Positions 1 through 8,822 of a stretch of DNA of 64,000 nt are shown one piece after another. The translations under genes and the position numbers were made by a program. Position 1 is the first letter of the stretch. The number at the start of each line of letters is the position of its first letter. Under the pieces are notes generated by a model that worked only from the letters and a program-made list of their open reading frames with translations, did no database searches and was not told the DNA's origin. Source of the DNA: Deltaproteobacteria bacterium (GTDB lineage Bacteria; Desulfobacterota; Desulfuromonadia; Geobacterales; Pseudopelobacteraceae); assembly GCA_019162745.1 (NCBI GenBank), contig JAFLLC010000004.1, forward strand, positions 1-64,000, written 5' to 3'.

Positions 1-254
1 TCTAGCATAAACTTTTAAATGTTGTCAAAAGAAAAATACTAAGCTGATAAAAAAATTAAATGGCAGGTTTTTATTCTTTGGTGATTTCAAGAAAACGCTC
101 ATCACCCTTTGGGTAAGAGTCACTGATGAGGCAATACAACCGGTAACAGCAGTTGACGTTCATCAATATTTGTATTGGAATCTGATTCTGAAGGTGTATA
201 GATATGTTTAGCTACCCCTGTAATAACTGCTACTGGCAGTAGAGGAGAAATCTT
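1..254. other. AT-rich left-edge intergenic region
   Basis: No supported gene lies between the window edge and the amidase at 255. A 30-codon minus-strand ORF (71-163) has no ribosome binding site and was rejected. The last bases hold the AGAGGAG ribosome binding site of the amidase (about 239-246). I see no convincing promoter. Confidence 0.5.
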
Positions 255-1028
255 ATGACCATCAACGCCGCCGCCATTCAGTTTAATGTCAAACAGGGAG
301 ATGTGGACGCCAACCTCACATACGTCCGCGAAGCTCTCCACCGCGTGTCCGGAGAGGGAGCCGATCTGGTTGTACTGCCGGAGATGTGGTCAAGCGGCTT
401 TGCCTACAGGGATCTGAACCAGCTGGCTCTGCGGACCGCCGAAATAGTCGATGAGCTGTTGCTGCTGTCACGGGAGTTGAAGCTGGTGATTGTCGGCAGC
501 ATGCCGGAACCGGGCGGCGACAAGGTATTCAATACGGTTTATGTCGTCGACAACGGCGAACTGGCCGGGATTTACCGCAAGATTCATCTCTTCTCGCTGC
601 TGGGGGAGGACCGTGCTTTTTCCGGCGGTGATTCATGGCTGCTGGCAGATACTTCGATCGGCAGAGTCGGCGTCATCATCTGTTACGACCTGCGCTTTCC
701 CGAGCTTTCCCGGCGCCTGGCGGTCGAAGGGGCCCAGGTCATCTGCGTGCCGGCCCAGTGGCCTAGACCGCGCCAGGAGCACTGGCGCACGCTGCTCCGG
801 GCACGGGCGATCGAAAACCAGCTCTTCGTTGTCGCCTGCAACACCTGCGGCACGGTCGGCAAACTGGATTTTTTCGGTATGAGCTTGATTATCGATCCCA
901 AAGGGGAACTACTGGCCGAAGCGGGTGAGGAAGAGGCGGAAATTATCGCTTCGCTTGACATGCAGGAAATGAGTGACTGGCGGGCGCAGATCCCCTGTTT
1001 TAAAGATCGTAAGCCGAAAAGTTATTAG
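255..1028 (+). CDS. carbon-nitrogen hydrolase (nitrilase superfamily, omega-amidase-like)
   Basis: A 257-residue cytoplasmic enzyme of the nitrilase superfamily, which hydrolyses amides to acid plus ammonia. The Glu-Lys-Cys triad is visible: Glu in VVLPEMW (about residue 43), Lys in YRKIHLF (about 112) and Cys in IICYDLRFPE (about 144). Length and the LRFPE motif fit the omega-amidase/YafV branch, which removes alpha-keto acid amides left by transaminases, but the substrate cannot be read from sequence. The ATG at 255 follows AGAGGAG at good spacing. The gene is monocistronic and convergent with the phospholipase-like gene, with a hairpin between them. Confidence 0.88.
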   Translation: MTINAAAIQFNVKQGDVDANLTYVREALHRVSGEGADLVVLPEMWSSGFAYRDLNQLALRTAEIVDELLLLSRELKLVIVGSMPEPGGDKVFNTVYVVDNGELAGIYRKIHLFSLLGEDRAFSGGDSWLLADTSIGRVGVIICYDLRFPELSRRLAVEGAQVICVPAQWPRPRQEHWRTLLRARAIENQLFVVACNTCGTVGKLDFFGMSLIIDPKGELLAEAGEEEAEIIASLDMQEMSDWRAQIPCFKDRKPKSY

Positions 1029-1035
1029 TACGTTA

Positions 1036-1073
1036 GAAATTATTTCTTGCGTTTTTTGGCAAGAAATAATTTC
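1036..1073. terminator. hairpin between convergent genes
   Basis: Perfect 15-bp arms (1036-1050 and 1059-1073) surround an 8-base T-rich loop, just past the amidase stop and before the end of the convergent gene. The stem is AT-rich and lacks a clean T tract outside it, so terminator function in either direction is an inference from position. Confidence 0.4.
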
Positions 1074-1103
1074 GTTACCGCACTTCTGGATTAGACAGCT
1101 ACT

Positions 1104-2003
1104 TCAGACATGCAGTTTCTTCAGCAACTCCGGTCTGTGCAGAGAGTTCCGCAAGATACTCCGTACCGCTTCAACCTCTTCAAGACCTTCGGCCTTTGAC
1201 ATAAAGCCGCTCTTGAGGCGCAGCCTCAGACTCCTGCGCAGGGCGTCGGACGCAGCCAGCGCCTTCTCTCCGGTCGGATCTACTTTCAGAAACTTAGAAT
1301 CATCCGGGTGTTGCAGGAAATCGAGGGTCGCTTCCCTCGCCAGTTCCATATATTCGTCCCGGTCAGCCTCCGCCAATTGGTATCGCGACTTGCTGGAGAG
1401 GGTCTGCAGGATTTTTTTCAGCCTCTCCATCCGTGACAGCACCATGATAGAGTTAAAAATTTTCCTATTGGTACCGAACGAGAATATTGTCGTAGTCAGC
1501 ACCTTGCGCAGCAATACATCGTTGGCACGCCTGTCGGCACGGCAGACAATGCGCGCCAGTTCCCAGACATCCTTGTCAACAAACTCCTCAAAACGCATCT
1601 CCCAATAGGCATGTTTCATGGTTATCGTGTCAAAAGAGCGGAGAATCTTATAGGGGACGTAGTAATTATGGGCAACCGTATCCGCCGCCAGATGGCAGAG
1701 ATACCCATATGCGCAGGCCCTCTGGTGGTCGGTCCCGGCCTCTTTTAAAAGGGTCCGGCCGATCCCCCAGCGGTGGCAGTGGAGCAGATAATGTGTGTAC
1801 TTTTTGCCGACCGTTATATCGGGAGCGAGACAGCCGTACAGAAAATCTTTTGGATGAGCCGCAAGAAGGGCGGCAACGTCACCACCCACCAGCTCCAGAT
1901 TGGCCAGCGCATGGACCCCCAGCTGCATATGAATCCCTCCGCCCCAGGCGTGTGCTTCGGTCGGGAGTAAAACTGCCGCAATGGCGATTATAAGATAAAA
2001 CAT
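1104..2003 (-). CDS. zinc-dependent phospholipase C family protein, exported
   Basis: A 299-residue protein with a short signal peptide ending at AHA-W (about residue 19), so the mature protein starts with Trp as in bacterial phospholipase C enzymes, where the N-terminal Trp binds zinc. Further probable ligands are His in GGGIH, Asp in the CLAPDIT segment, His in YLLHCHRW and the HLAADTVAHNYY segment. This matches the Zn_dep_PLPC family. The C-terminal half (about 180-299) is helical and charged and is not typical of secreted toxins; such proteins are common in Geobacter with unknown substrate. The ATG at 2003 has only a weak AAAGAA-type binding site. It is transcribed divergently from the uracil-DNA glycosylase gene. 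Confidence 0.75.
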   Translation of the reverse strand: MFYLIIAIAAVLLPTEAHAWGGGIHMQLGVHALANLELVGGDVAALLAAHPKDFLYGCLAPDITVGKKYTHYLLHCHRWGIGRTLLKEAGTDHQRACAYGYLCHLAADTVAHNYYVPYKILRSFDTITMKHAYWEMRFEEFVDKDVWELARIVCRADRRANDVLLRKVLTTTIFSFGTNRKIFNSIMVLSRMERLKKILQTLSSKSRYQLAEADRDEYMELAREATLDFLQHPDDSKFLKVDPTGEKALAASDALRRSLRLRLKSGFMSKAEGLEEVEAVRSILRNSLHRPELLKKLHV

Positions 2004-2123
2004 TGAGTTCTTTCTTTGAATTCTTTCTTTTGACAGGTAAATTGCGTACTGATAGATTGTTTCTTTAATTGTACGTTACATTTTACCACATACATACAAA
2101 ATTTATATGCAGGAGCATCTTCC

Positions 2124-2918
2124 GTGGACAGACATTCAACCCGATATTCCGCCCGGTCTCATCTGGCTGCATCGCTCACCGCTTATCTGGAGGATCTTCA
2201 GGAAAGCGGACTGGACGGTATTCCGGCAGAGATGCTGACGGCGCCGGGAGCTGATACTCCGCTGCAGCGCGAATCTTCGGCAGAGCAGGATAAAGAGGGC
2301 GCAATGAGCGATCAACTGAACGCAGCGGATAAGCACGAAACTCTTGAGCAGATCAGAAAAAACCTGGGGGCGTGCCAACGCTGCAAACTGGGAGCTACCA
2401 GAAAAAATCTGGTGTTCGGTGTTGGCAATCCCAAGGCGCGGCTCGTTTTTGTCGGCGAAGGGCCGGGAGCTGACGAAGATGCACAAGGTGAGCCGTTTGT
2501 CGGCGACGCCGGCAAGATGTTGAATCGCATCTTCGCCGCGATGGAACTGAAACGGGAGGATGTTTACATCTGCAACGTGGTCAAATGCCGGCCGCCGCAG
2601 AACCGACCGCCGGAGAGCGATGAGGTCAGCAGCTGTTCTCCCTTCCTGCTGCGGCAGCTCCAGGCAATCAGACCGGAGGTAATCGTAGCGCTCGGCAGCT
2701 CAGCCGCGCAGGCCCTGCTGCAGACTAAAGTGCCGATCTCAAAGTTGCGCAACAAATTTCATGACTTCCACGGTATCCCGCTCATGCCGACCTATCACCC
2801 GTCGTATCTGCTCCGCAGCGGCGGTAATTCCGACTCATTCTGGAGCGTCTGGGACGATATGACCCAGGTGCTGCAGCTCCTGAAACTGCCCGTTCCGAAC
2901 AAAAGCAGAAACAGGTAG
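2124..2918 (+). CDS. family 4 uracil-DNA glycosylase
   Basis: Removes uracil from DNA in base-excision repair. The 264-residue protein carries the [4Fe-4S] cysteines of family 4 at residues 84, 87, 155 and 171; the 16-residue gap between the last two equals that of the Thermus enzyme. The catalytic motif [17 protein letters not shown] lies near 111-127 and the [10 protein letters not shown] motif near the C-terminus. An N-terminal extension of about 75 residues, low in recognisable features, precedes the domain, as in other deltaproteobacterial members. The GTG start at 2124 has AGGAG at 2111-2115, 8 bases upstream. It is followed after 13 bases by the CCA-adding enzyme, suggesting co-transcription. 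Confidence 0.9.
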   Translation: MDRHSTRYSARSHLAASLTAYLEDLQESGLDGIPAEMLTAPGADTPLQRESSAEQDKEGAMSDQLNAADKHETLEQIRKNLGACQRCKLGATRKNLVFGVGNPKARLVFVGEGPGADEDAQGEPFVGDAGKMLNRIFAAMELKREDVYICNVVKCRPPQNRPPESDEVSSCSPFLLRQLQAIRPEVIVALGSSAAQALLQTKVPISKLRNKFHDFHGIPLMPTYHPSYLLRSGGNSDSFWSVWDDMTQVLQLLKLPVPNKSRNR

Positions 2919-2931
2919 ACACAGGTTTAAC

Positions 2932-4164
2932 GTGACCGCCATCCTCCCCTTTTTAAAAAGCCTCTTCCCGCAGCCCTGCCACGACCGTGTCCTCCTCGTC
3001 GGCGGCATGGTACGCGATATGCTGCTGGCACGGGAGAGTCAGGACATTGACCTGGTGGCCGCCCTGCCCCATGACGAACTTTGTGCGCTCGGCTTCCGTC
3101 TGGTGGAACCAGCCAGCTCCCCCACGATCTACTTCAAACATCACCCCGAATTCGGCGCCATAGAAGTCACCCGCATCGGCAGCATGGATGATCTGATTAA
3201 CGACCTGCTCCGGCGTGACTTTACGGTCAACGCTATGGCGATGGATCTGTCAGGCACGCAGCTTGACCCTTTGGGAGGAGAATACGATTTAAGGGAGTCT
3301 CTGCTCCGGGCATGCAGTAACCGCACCTTTACAGCCGATCCGTTGCGGATCTTTCGCGCCTTCCGCTTTGAGGCTGATGGCTGGCGTATGACGCCGGAAA
3401 CCGTGGCACTGATCCGGGCGCAGGAGTGGTCAGCAGCGTTGACCACCCTGCCGACCGAGCGTTTCAGCAGCGAGATGCTGAAATCTCTGACACGGAAGAG
3501 GCCGGAACGCTTTTTTCAGCTGATGATAGAATTCAACGTCGGAGCTGAAATACTCCCGGAAATTTTCCGCATGGCGCAAATCCCTGCCGGACCGCTCCAG
3601 CATCACCCGGAAGGGGACCTGTTCAGCCACTCCATCCAGGTCCTACAGCGGGTGGCAAGCATGAGCGACGATCCGCTGCCGCGCTTCTGCGCCCTCTTCC
3701 ACGATCTCGGCAAACTTGCCACCGATCCGGCGCTGTACCCCAAACACCACGGCCACGATTTTGCGGGATTTAGCATGGCGGTGGAGTTCTGTAACCGCCT
3801 GTGCTTACCCGCAACATACCGCAAAGCGCTGGCCTGGACCAGCAGCCTGCATGGCAAAGCCAACAAGTGGGACGAACTGCGGAATTCAACCCAGCTTAAG
3901 ATGGCGGAACAGGCGGTCAAAAGCGGCATTGTCAACATTCTGCCACTGGTTTCCGCCGCCGATAAATCAGAAAAAACATCAATGACAGGGTGGGATACAG
4001 TTGTCCGGATTGCCGGGATGAGTATGCGGGAAATTGGAATTGATCAGGAAAAACTGGAAGCGCTGCCGGTCAAGGACCTGGCAGCATTTATTCTACAAAA
4101 ACGGGTGGAAACACTTGCAAAATCTTTAAAGCATATTACGGGGCGAGAGAACCGGCCCGAATAA
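2932..4164 (+). CDS. cca: CCA-adding enzyme / poly(A) polymerase family nucleotidyltransferase with HD domain
   Basis: Adds or repairs the CCA end of tRNA. In 410 residues the order is: nucleotidyltransferase head with GGMVRD (about 24-29) and DIDLV (two metal-binding Asp), the tRNA-NT RNA/nucleotide-binding region with RRDFTVNAMA and DPLRIFRAFRF, then an HD phosphohydrolase domain (HHPEGDLFSHS, FHDLGK, about 223-265). The HD domain is typical of bacterial CCA enzymes with phosphatase activity; a C- or A-only adding role cannot be excluded. The GTG start at 2932 lies 13 bases after the glycosylase stop with only a weak AGGT site, so translation may be coupled. Confidence 0.85.
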   Translation: MTAILPFLKSLFPQPCHDRVLLVGGMVRDMLLARESQDIDLVAALPHDELCALGFRLVEPASSPTIYFKHHPEFGAIEVTRIGSMDDLINDLLRRDFTVNAMAMDLSGTQLDPLGGEYDLRESLLRACSNRTFTADPLRIFRAFRFEADGWRMTPETVALIRAQEWSAALTTLPTERFSSEMLKSLTRKRPERFFQLMIEFNVGAEILPEIFRMAQIPAGPLQHHPEGDLFSHSIQVLQRVASMSDDPLPRFCALFHDLGKLATDPALYPKHHGHDFAGFSMAVEFCNRLCLPATYRKALAWTSSLHGKANKWDELRNSTQLKMAEQAVKSGIVNILPLVSAADKSEKTSMTGWDTVVRIAGMSMREIGIDQEKLEALPVKDLAAFILQKRVETLAKSLKHITGRENRPE

Positions 4165-4238
4165 TCGAGCCCTTTTCCGATAGACCATCCCCTGAAAAAT
4201 AGCGACAACATCACCCGCACCATTTATTACCTTTGATC

Positions 4239-6713
4239 TCATGATTGTGTAACGCTAACTCGATCGGCGCCAGAAGTGGCACTTATTAAATGGAAGTATT
4301 CCCTATCCGCCCCGAGCAGATGCACCATCACGACGTCATGGACAAGAAACTGGAAAACTTCACCAACTGAAAGGGTCGAATCCTTAAACTGTTGCGACAG
4401 TTCCAGGCCTTTGGCCATCAGTTTGGCGTGCTCTGCGGTATGCTGGATTACGTCAGGAAAACGTATATCCTCAAGCAGTTGCTGCTCGTCATGGAAATGC
4501 CGGGAGACGTCTTCAAGCAACCGGGCAATAATTGCGGAAATCTCCGTGGCCGGACGACTTGACAGGACAGCCTTAAACAATTCGTTGGAAACCTTAAAAA
4601 GCGACTGATGCTGCGAATCTATCAGCGCATTACCGCAGCAGAAAGAATTTTTCCAGACAAGTTGTACGAGATTACTTCTGAGATCATACGGTACCGGCGC
4701 AACCGCATGATCCGAAGCAATAAACTCCACCCGGTTGCGACCGGATGATTTAGCCTTGTAAAGCAGTTCGTCTGCACGGGCGATGATGTCCTCTACAGAC
4801 TCGTTTGAACCGCACTGTACCGCCGTTACACCCAGGCTGGCTGTAACGTACTCTGCCACGTTCGACCCCTTGTGCGGGATTGCGCAGGCGTGGAGACCGC
4901 GACGGATCTTCTCGGCAATGGTAACAGCGCCATACAAGTCTGTCTCCGGCAGAATGCACGCAAATTCTTCGCCACCATAACGGGCCACCAGATCAGCTGG
5001 ACGGATAACGCAGCCGGCCAGTACCCGGCCAACCTGACGCAGACAGTCGTCACCCTGAACGTGCCCATAGCAGTCGTTAAACGCCTTGAAATGATCGATG
5101 TCCAGCATGATCAGTGACAGCACGACACCGGTACGGGCAAGCCGGGCATGCTCCTGTGCCAATACCTCGTCAAAGCGGCGACGATTGGCGATTCCGGTCA
5201 AGCCGTCGGTAACAGACAGCAACTCAAGTTTACGGTTTGATTCTTCCAGTGCCTCTTCCGCCCTCTTCTGTTCAGTGATATCACCAAAAGACCATACGCG
5301 GCCAGCGATGGAATCACCGATTTTACGCGGCTGCGAAAATCTTTTTATAAAGCGGCCATCGGCAAGGCGTATAACATCTGCACTCGATATTTCCAGGCTT
5401 CTATACAATTCCATGACTTTAGCCATATATTCTTCAGGCTCAGCCGTCTGGGAAGCGATATATTTTGTCACCGGGTTTTTTACATTCGTGTTCAGGAGCT
5501 CTTCCGGGATATTCCAGAGGTCGACAAATTTCCGGTTCCATCGTGAAATATGTCCGCTTTGGTCCGTGACAAGGATACCGTCAGCGGTTGATTCCAGTGT
5601 GGCGTTTAATAACGACAATGAAGATCTCAGTGCCTCCTCCGCGTGTTCCCGGGTAGCGACATCCTCGTTAAGTTTATGGCTCAGCTCAACCAGCTCCGTC
5701 TCCCGTGCCGCCAAAATCCTGTTAACCTTCCTGAGCTGATAGTTCCATAAAAGCCCGATGAGCAAAAACAGTGTGAAAACAATGACAACTTTTATCACCA
5801 AGGCGTAATCGATCGCGGTCTGAGCATTAATCGAAATATGCTTGTTAACTATCTGCTGAACCTCTTGCGGTGTGATGCTGCGCACCCCCTTGTTGAGGAT
5901 CTCCCTGAGCAAAGGCTGACTTTTCACAACACCCATACGGAAATTGTTGGTCATGCCCGGAACCTGTCCAGCAATTTTGAGGTTGAACAACCCGTTTTTT
6001 TTAATCGTGTAAGCGGCCATCGACAAAGAGCGTACCGTCATGTCCGCCTTGCGTTCCGACACCAATTGCAACGATTCTTCCTCGGAACTGACAATGCGAA
6101 CGGTCAGGTTTGGGTAGGTACTCCTGATACGCTCTTCCAGGCTTGTCCCTGCCGGAAACACGATGGACTGACCCGACAGAGTCGCTGGATTTGAGATAAA
6201 GTCATGTTCCTCCCGGGTAATAAATACATTAGGGTCACTGAAGTACGGCTCGGTAAACAGCAGCCATTTGTCGCGCTTTGGAGACTGGTTGAGGAAGCTG
6301 AGGATCTGGCATTTACCTTCTTTAGACGCAGAAAGACTCTCTTCCCAGTTTTTTGTCGGAATCAGTTGCAGGGAGACCCCGGAGCGTTCAGCGATAAGTG
6401 CAACGAGATCGGCAGCGATACCCACATGCTTTCCATCAGCGATGCGCTCGTAGGGCTCCCAGTCAGGATCAACGCACATCGTTACGGCGCCAAGCTCTTT
6501 TAGATAGGATCGCTCCGATGGACTAAGGGCAGGCAACTCATTTTTCGGAAGGCGGGCAGGAGCGGATCCGGCCGTTTTGTCGATTACCGGCCGCTCTCCC
6601 TGTTTGGCCATACACCAGAACGGTAGCATGCCAATGAGAATCACAATGAGAGATAGCATCGTGATCAATCGCACTTTTTTAACAGGAGCCCTTTTGGGCA
6701 ATTGATTATTCAT
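4239..6713 (-). CDS. periplasmic solute-binding sensor / PAS / diguanylate cyclase / bacteriohemerythrin fusion
   Basis: An 824-residue inner-membrane sensor that probably makes c-di-GMP. Order: N-terminal membrane anchor (about 15-35), periplasmic SBP_bac_3-type amino-acid-binding domain (about 72-295), second membrane helix (about 303-326), short coiled coil, PAS (about 365-485), GGDEF domain (about 498-665) with GGEEF at 580-584 and an RPAD product-inhibition site at 571-574, then a C-terminal hemerythrin domain (about 685-815). All seven diiron ligands are present: H702, H739, E743, H758, H762, H798, D803. The conserved Asp of HVQGDD (about 555) that contacts guanine is kept, so the product should be c-di-GMP and not cGAMP. 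Input could be a periplasmic solute plus oxygen or redox state at the diiron site. It is convergent with cca. The ATG at 6713 has no strong binding site. Confidence 0.88.
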   Translation of the reverse strand: MNNQLPKRAPVKKVRLITMLSLIVILIGMLPFWCMAKQGERPVIDKTAGSAPARLPKNELPALSPSERSYLKELGAVTMCVDPDWEPYERIADGKHVGIAADLVALIAERSGVSLQLIPTKNWEESLSASKEGKCQILSFLNQSPKRDKWLLFTEPYFSDPNVFITREEHDFISNPATLSGQSIVFPAGTSLEERIRSTYPNLTVRIVSSEEESLQLVSERKADMTVRSLSMAAYTIKKNGLFNLKIAGQVPGMTNNFRMGVVKSQPLLREILNKGVRSITPQEVQQIVNKHISINAQTAIDYALVIKVVIVFTLFLLIGLLWNYQLRKVNRILAARETELVELSHKLNEDVATREHAEEALRSSLSLLNATLESTADGILVTDQSGHISRWNRKFVDLWNIPEELLNTNVKNPVTKYIASQTAEPEEYMAKVMELYRSLEISSADVIRLADGRFIKRFSQPRKIGDSIAGRVWSFGDITEQKRAEEALEESNRKLELLSVTDGLTGIANRRRFDEVLAQEHARLARTGVVLSLIMLDIDHFKAFNDCYGHVQGDDCLRQVGRVLAGCVIRPADLVARYGGEEFACILPETDLYGAVTIAEKIRRGLHACAIPHKGSNVAEYVTASLGVTAVQCGSNESVEDIIARADELLYKAKSSGRNRVEFIASDHAVAPVPYDLRSNLVQLVWKNSFCCGNALIDSQHQSLFKVSNELFKAVLSSRPATEISAIIARLLEDVSRHFHDEQQLLEDIRFPDVIQHTAEHAKLMAKGLELSQQFKDSTLSVGEVFQFLVHDVVMVHLLGADREYFHLISATSGADRVSVTQS

Positions 6714-6860
6714 ACCAAGAACACACTCACCGGGTGGATTGCATTATTTTCTTATAGCACGTCAATGGGTGATAATGAATCTACATTTTTTACTTGTAGC
6801 AGCAGTTCAGAGATTCTTTGGCGGAATCATATGGGGCTGTAAAAGGGAGCATCGCCCAAA

Positions 6861-7703
6861 TCACGCATACTGCCCGGCATGGTACGAGCTCCTTACATAC
6901 GGGCCGCTCTCCACGTGGCTGAAACCCAAATCCAGCGCCTGTTTCTGCAACGATTCGAACACCGCCGGAGTGACATATTCCTGCACCGGATAATGCCGAC
7001 GGCTCGGGGCCAGATACTGGCCGATGCTGAGATAGGCGCACCCGACACCACGCAGGTCGCGTAACACCTGCAGCACCTCATCCTCCGCCTCCCCCATACC
7101 AAGCATGATGCCCGATTTAGTGCGGATAGCCGGGGCTATTCCGGCGCAATTTCGCAACACCTCCAATGAACGGCGGTAATCCGAGCCGTTGCGGATATGG
7201 TAGAGACGCGGCACCGTTTCAACGTTGTGAGCGAGAATATTCGGGCATGATGTAACAACAGTTTCCAGGCTGGGCACGTCCCCCTGAAAATCAGGGACCA
7301 GCAGTTCAATCCTCGTAGATGGAGATGATGTGCGAATTGCCACCACCGTGGCGGCATAGAGTGACGCTCCGCCATCCGGCAGGTCATCACGGGTCGGACT
7401 GGTCACCACAACATGAGAGAGTTTCAGTCGACGAACCGCCTCGGCTACCCGTGCCGGTTCGTCGCTATCGACCGGCAGCGGCACGCTCTTATCCACATTA
7501 CAGAAACTGCACATACGTGTACAGTTTCTGCCCAGGATCAGGAAGGTGGCCTGGCCGCAGGCAAAGCACTCCGATATATTCGGGCAGAGCGCCTGCTGGC
7601 AGACCGTATTAAGGCGCAATTCGCCCAACAAACTGCGCATCTTGTTCTGGTCACCGGGGTTGACCTTTTTTCGCAACCATTCCGGTTTTCGCTGAATATT
7701 CAA
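6861..7703 (-). CDS. lipA: lipoyl synthase (radical SAM)
   Basis: Inserts two sulfurs into protein-bound octanoyl groups to form lipoate. The auxiliary cluster motif C-x4-C-x5-C lies at residues 35, 40 and 46, the radical SAM motif CTRMCSFC near 61-68, and RSSYHAG near the C-terminus supplies the Ser that ligates the auxiliary cluster. I chose the TTG at 7703, giving 280 residues starting MNIQRKPEW: it overlaps the stop of the upstream ligase-family gene as TTGA and has GGAAGGGG in front. A GTG at 7727 would add 8 residues and overlap the upstream gene by 28 bases. Second gene of a two-gene lipoate operon. Confidence 0.93.
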   Translation of the reverse strand: MNIQRKPEWLRKKVNPGDQNKMRSLLGELRLNTVCQQALCPNISECFACGQATFLILGRNCTRMCSFCNVDKSVPLPVDSDEPARVAEAVRRLKLSHVVVTSPTRDDLPDGGASLYAATVVAIRTSSPSTRIELLVPDFQGDVPSLETVVTSCPNILAHNVETVPRLYHIRNGSDYRRSLEVLRNCAGIAPAIRTKSGIMLGMGEAEDEVLQVLRDLRGVGCAYLSIGQYLAPSRRHYPVQEYVTPAVFESLQKQALDLGFSHVESGPYVRSSYHAGQYA

Positions 7704-8521
7704 AATCCTACCCCTTCCAGATTCCACTGGTCTGTTGAATATTTATTCACAAGCAATTCGTTCATATCGGTCTGTTCCCGCTCGGTCAATACATCGTTGC
7801 CAAGCTCCACCGCAAAATAATCGCCAAATGCGCGTATAAGTTTCCGCTGCAAACTGTTGCTGTCTTCACTCACGCCATATTCGGCGAGGCTTACCGTGCC
7901 CTCGGCATATTCGGGAGCCTGTTCTTGCATATACGACAGCCCCTTCGCGGCACGATTCTGCAGCGGGATCGAACCGTGCTGAAAAACGAGCCCCTTAAGA
8001 CGGCGCTGGGCGTTGCCGCCGATCTTTCGGCCACCGGCGAGGATATCGAAACTCTCCTTGCCGGCAAAACAGAACGCGGTCCTTTCACCCAGACGGGTCC
8101 CCTCGGGTACGACATCGGCCGCATAGGCGGGATCAAGCCCCAGCGAGCGGTAGAAGGAGAGCAGAAAACCGGTCAGTACACGAAAAGATTCCTTGATGGA
8201 TGATGCCGCAGGAATCCTGGAGGGAGAGCAGACCAGCGAGTAGGTCAACTCGTCGGCATGATAGATCACTCCGCCGCCTGTCACCCGCCGCACGACCGCG
8301 ACCCCGTCAGCCCGGCAACGCTCCAGATCGAGTACCTCTGCAGCCTTCTGGAAACGTCCAAGCGATAGTGTCGGTGGATTCCAGCCATACAGCCGCAAGA
8401 CCGGTTGTGAGGTTATTGGATCAAACGAACGGAGCAGCGCCTCATCGATAGCCATATTCTCCGCTCCGGGCAGCGGTGAGGTATTGATGAGGCGCCAGAT
8501 TGTATTGGTTTGTATTGTCAT
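7700..8521 (-). CDS. LipM-like octanoyltransferase (lipoate-protein ligase A fold)
   Basis: Transfers octanoyl groups from acyl carrier protein to apo lipoyl domains, the step before LipA. The 273-residue protein has the BPL/LplA fold with RRVTGGGVIYH (about 77-87) and the Lys motif GRKIGGNAQ (about 162-170). A Cys in TAFCFAGKES sits where the catalytic Cys of Bacillus LipM lies, and the following KGLVFQHGS matches LipM, favouring a cysteine octanoyltransferase over an ATP-using ligase. The ATG at 8521 begins just before the conserved IWRLINTSPLPGAENMA; a TTG at 8581 would add 20 unconserved residues. The stop overlaps the lipA start, implying translational coupling. Confidence 0.85.
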   Translation of the reverse strand: MTIQTNTIWRLINTSPLPGAENMAIDEALLRSFDPITSQPVLRLYGWNPPTLSLGRFQKAAEVLDLERCRADGVAVVRRVTGGGVIYHADELTYSLVCSPSRIPAASSIKESFRVLTGFLLSFYRSLGLDPAYAADVVPEGTRLGERTAFCFAGKESFDILAGGRKIGGNAQRRLKGLVFQHGSIPLQNRAAKGLSYMQEQAPEYAEGTVSLAEYGVSEDSNSLQRKLIRAFGDYFAVELGNDVLTEREQTDMNELLVNKYSTDQWNLEGVGF

Positions 8522-8822
8522 CTCAAGCTTGTCGATTTGATCTATCTCCGTATATCCGTAACGCCTGATTCTGTCACGCAAACGTGGTAGTTTAACAACG
8601 AATAATGGAGGACAGTTGTTTTGGCGATATGTCCTCCCGTTTTATCGATCAGCATTCACTCTTATGACAGCGTAGTAATAATAAGCCGACATTTATCTGC
8701 TCCGGTTTTATAAATCTCCTCAAATCGGTAAAACTGTTCCACAAAAAAGGGATTTCAAATTACTCAAAACTTCCCGGTGTAAATAGACCGCAAAATATTA
8801 CAGGCCAACTCAACTTCCCCTG

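Noticed and set aside
71-163. 30-codon minus-strand ORF (MNVNCCYRLYCLIS...) near the left edge
   Set aside because: No ribosome binding site and no partner gene; a second minus-strand frame overlaps it, so chance is likely.
2007-2036. Direct repeat of TTCTTTCTTT before the phospholipase-like gene
   Set aside because: Low-complexity repeat of two copies only; no functional pattern.
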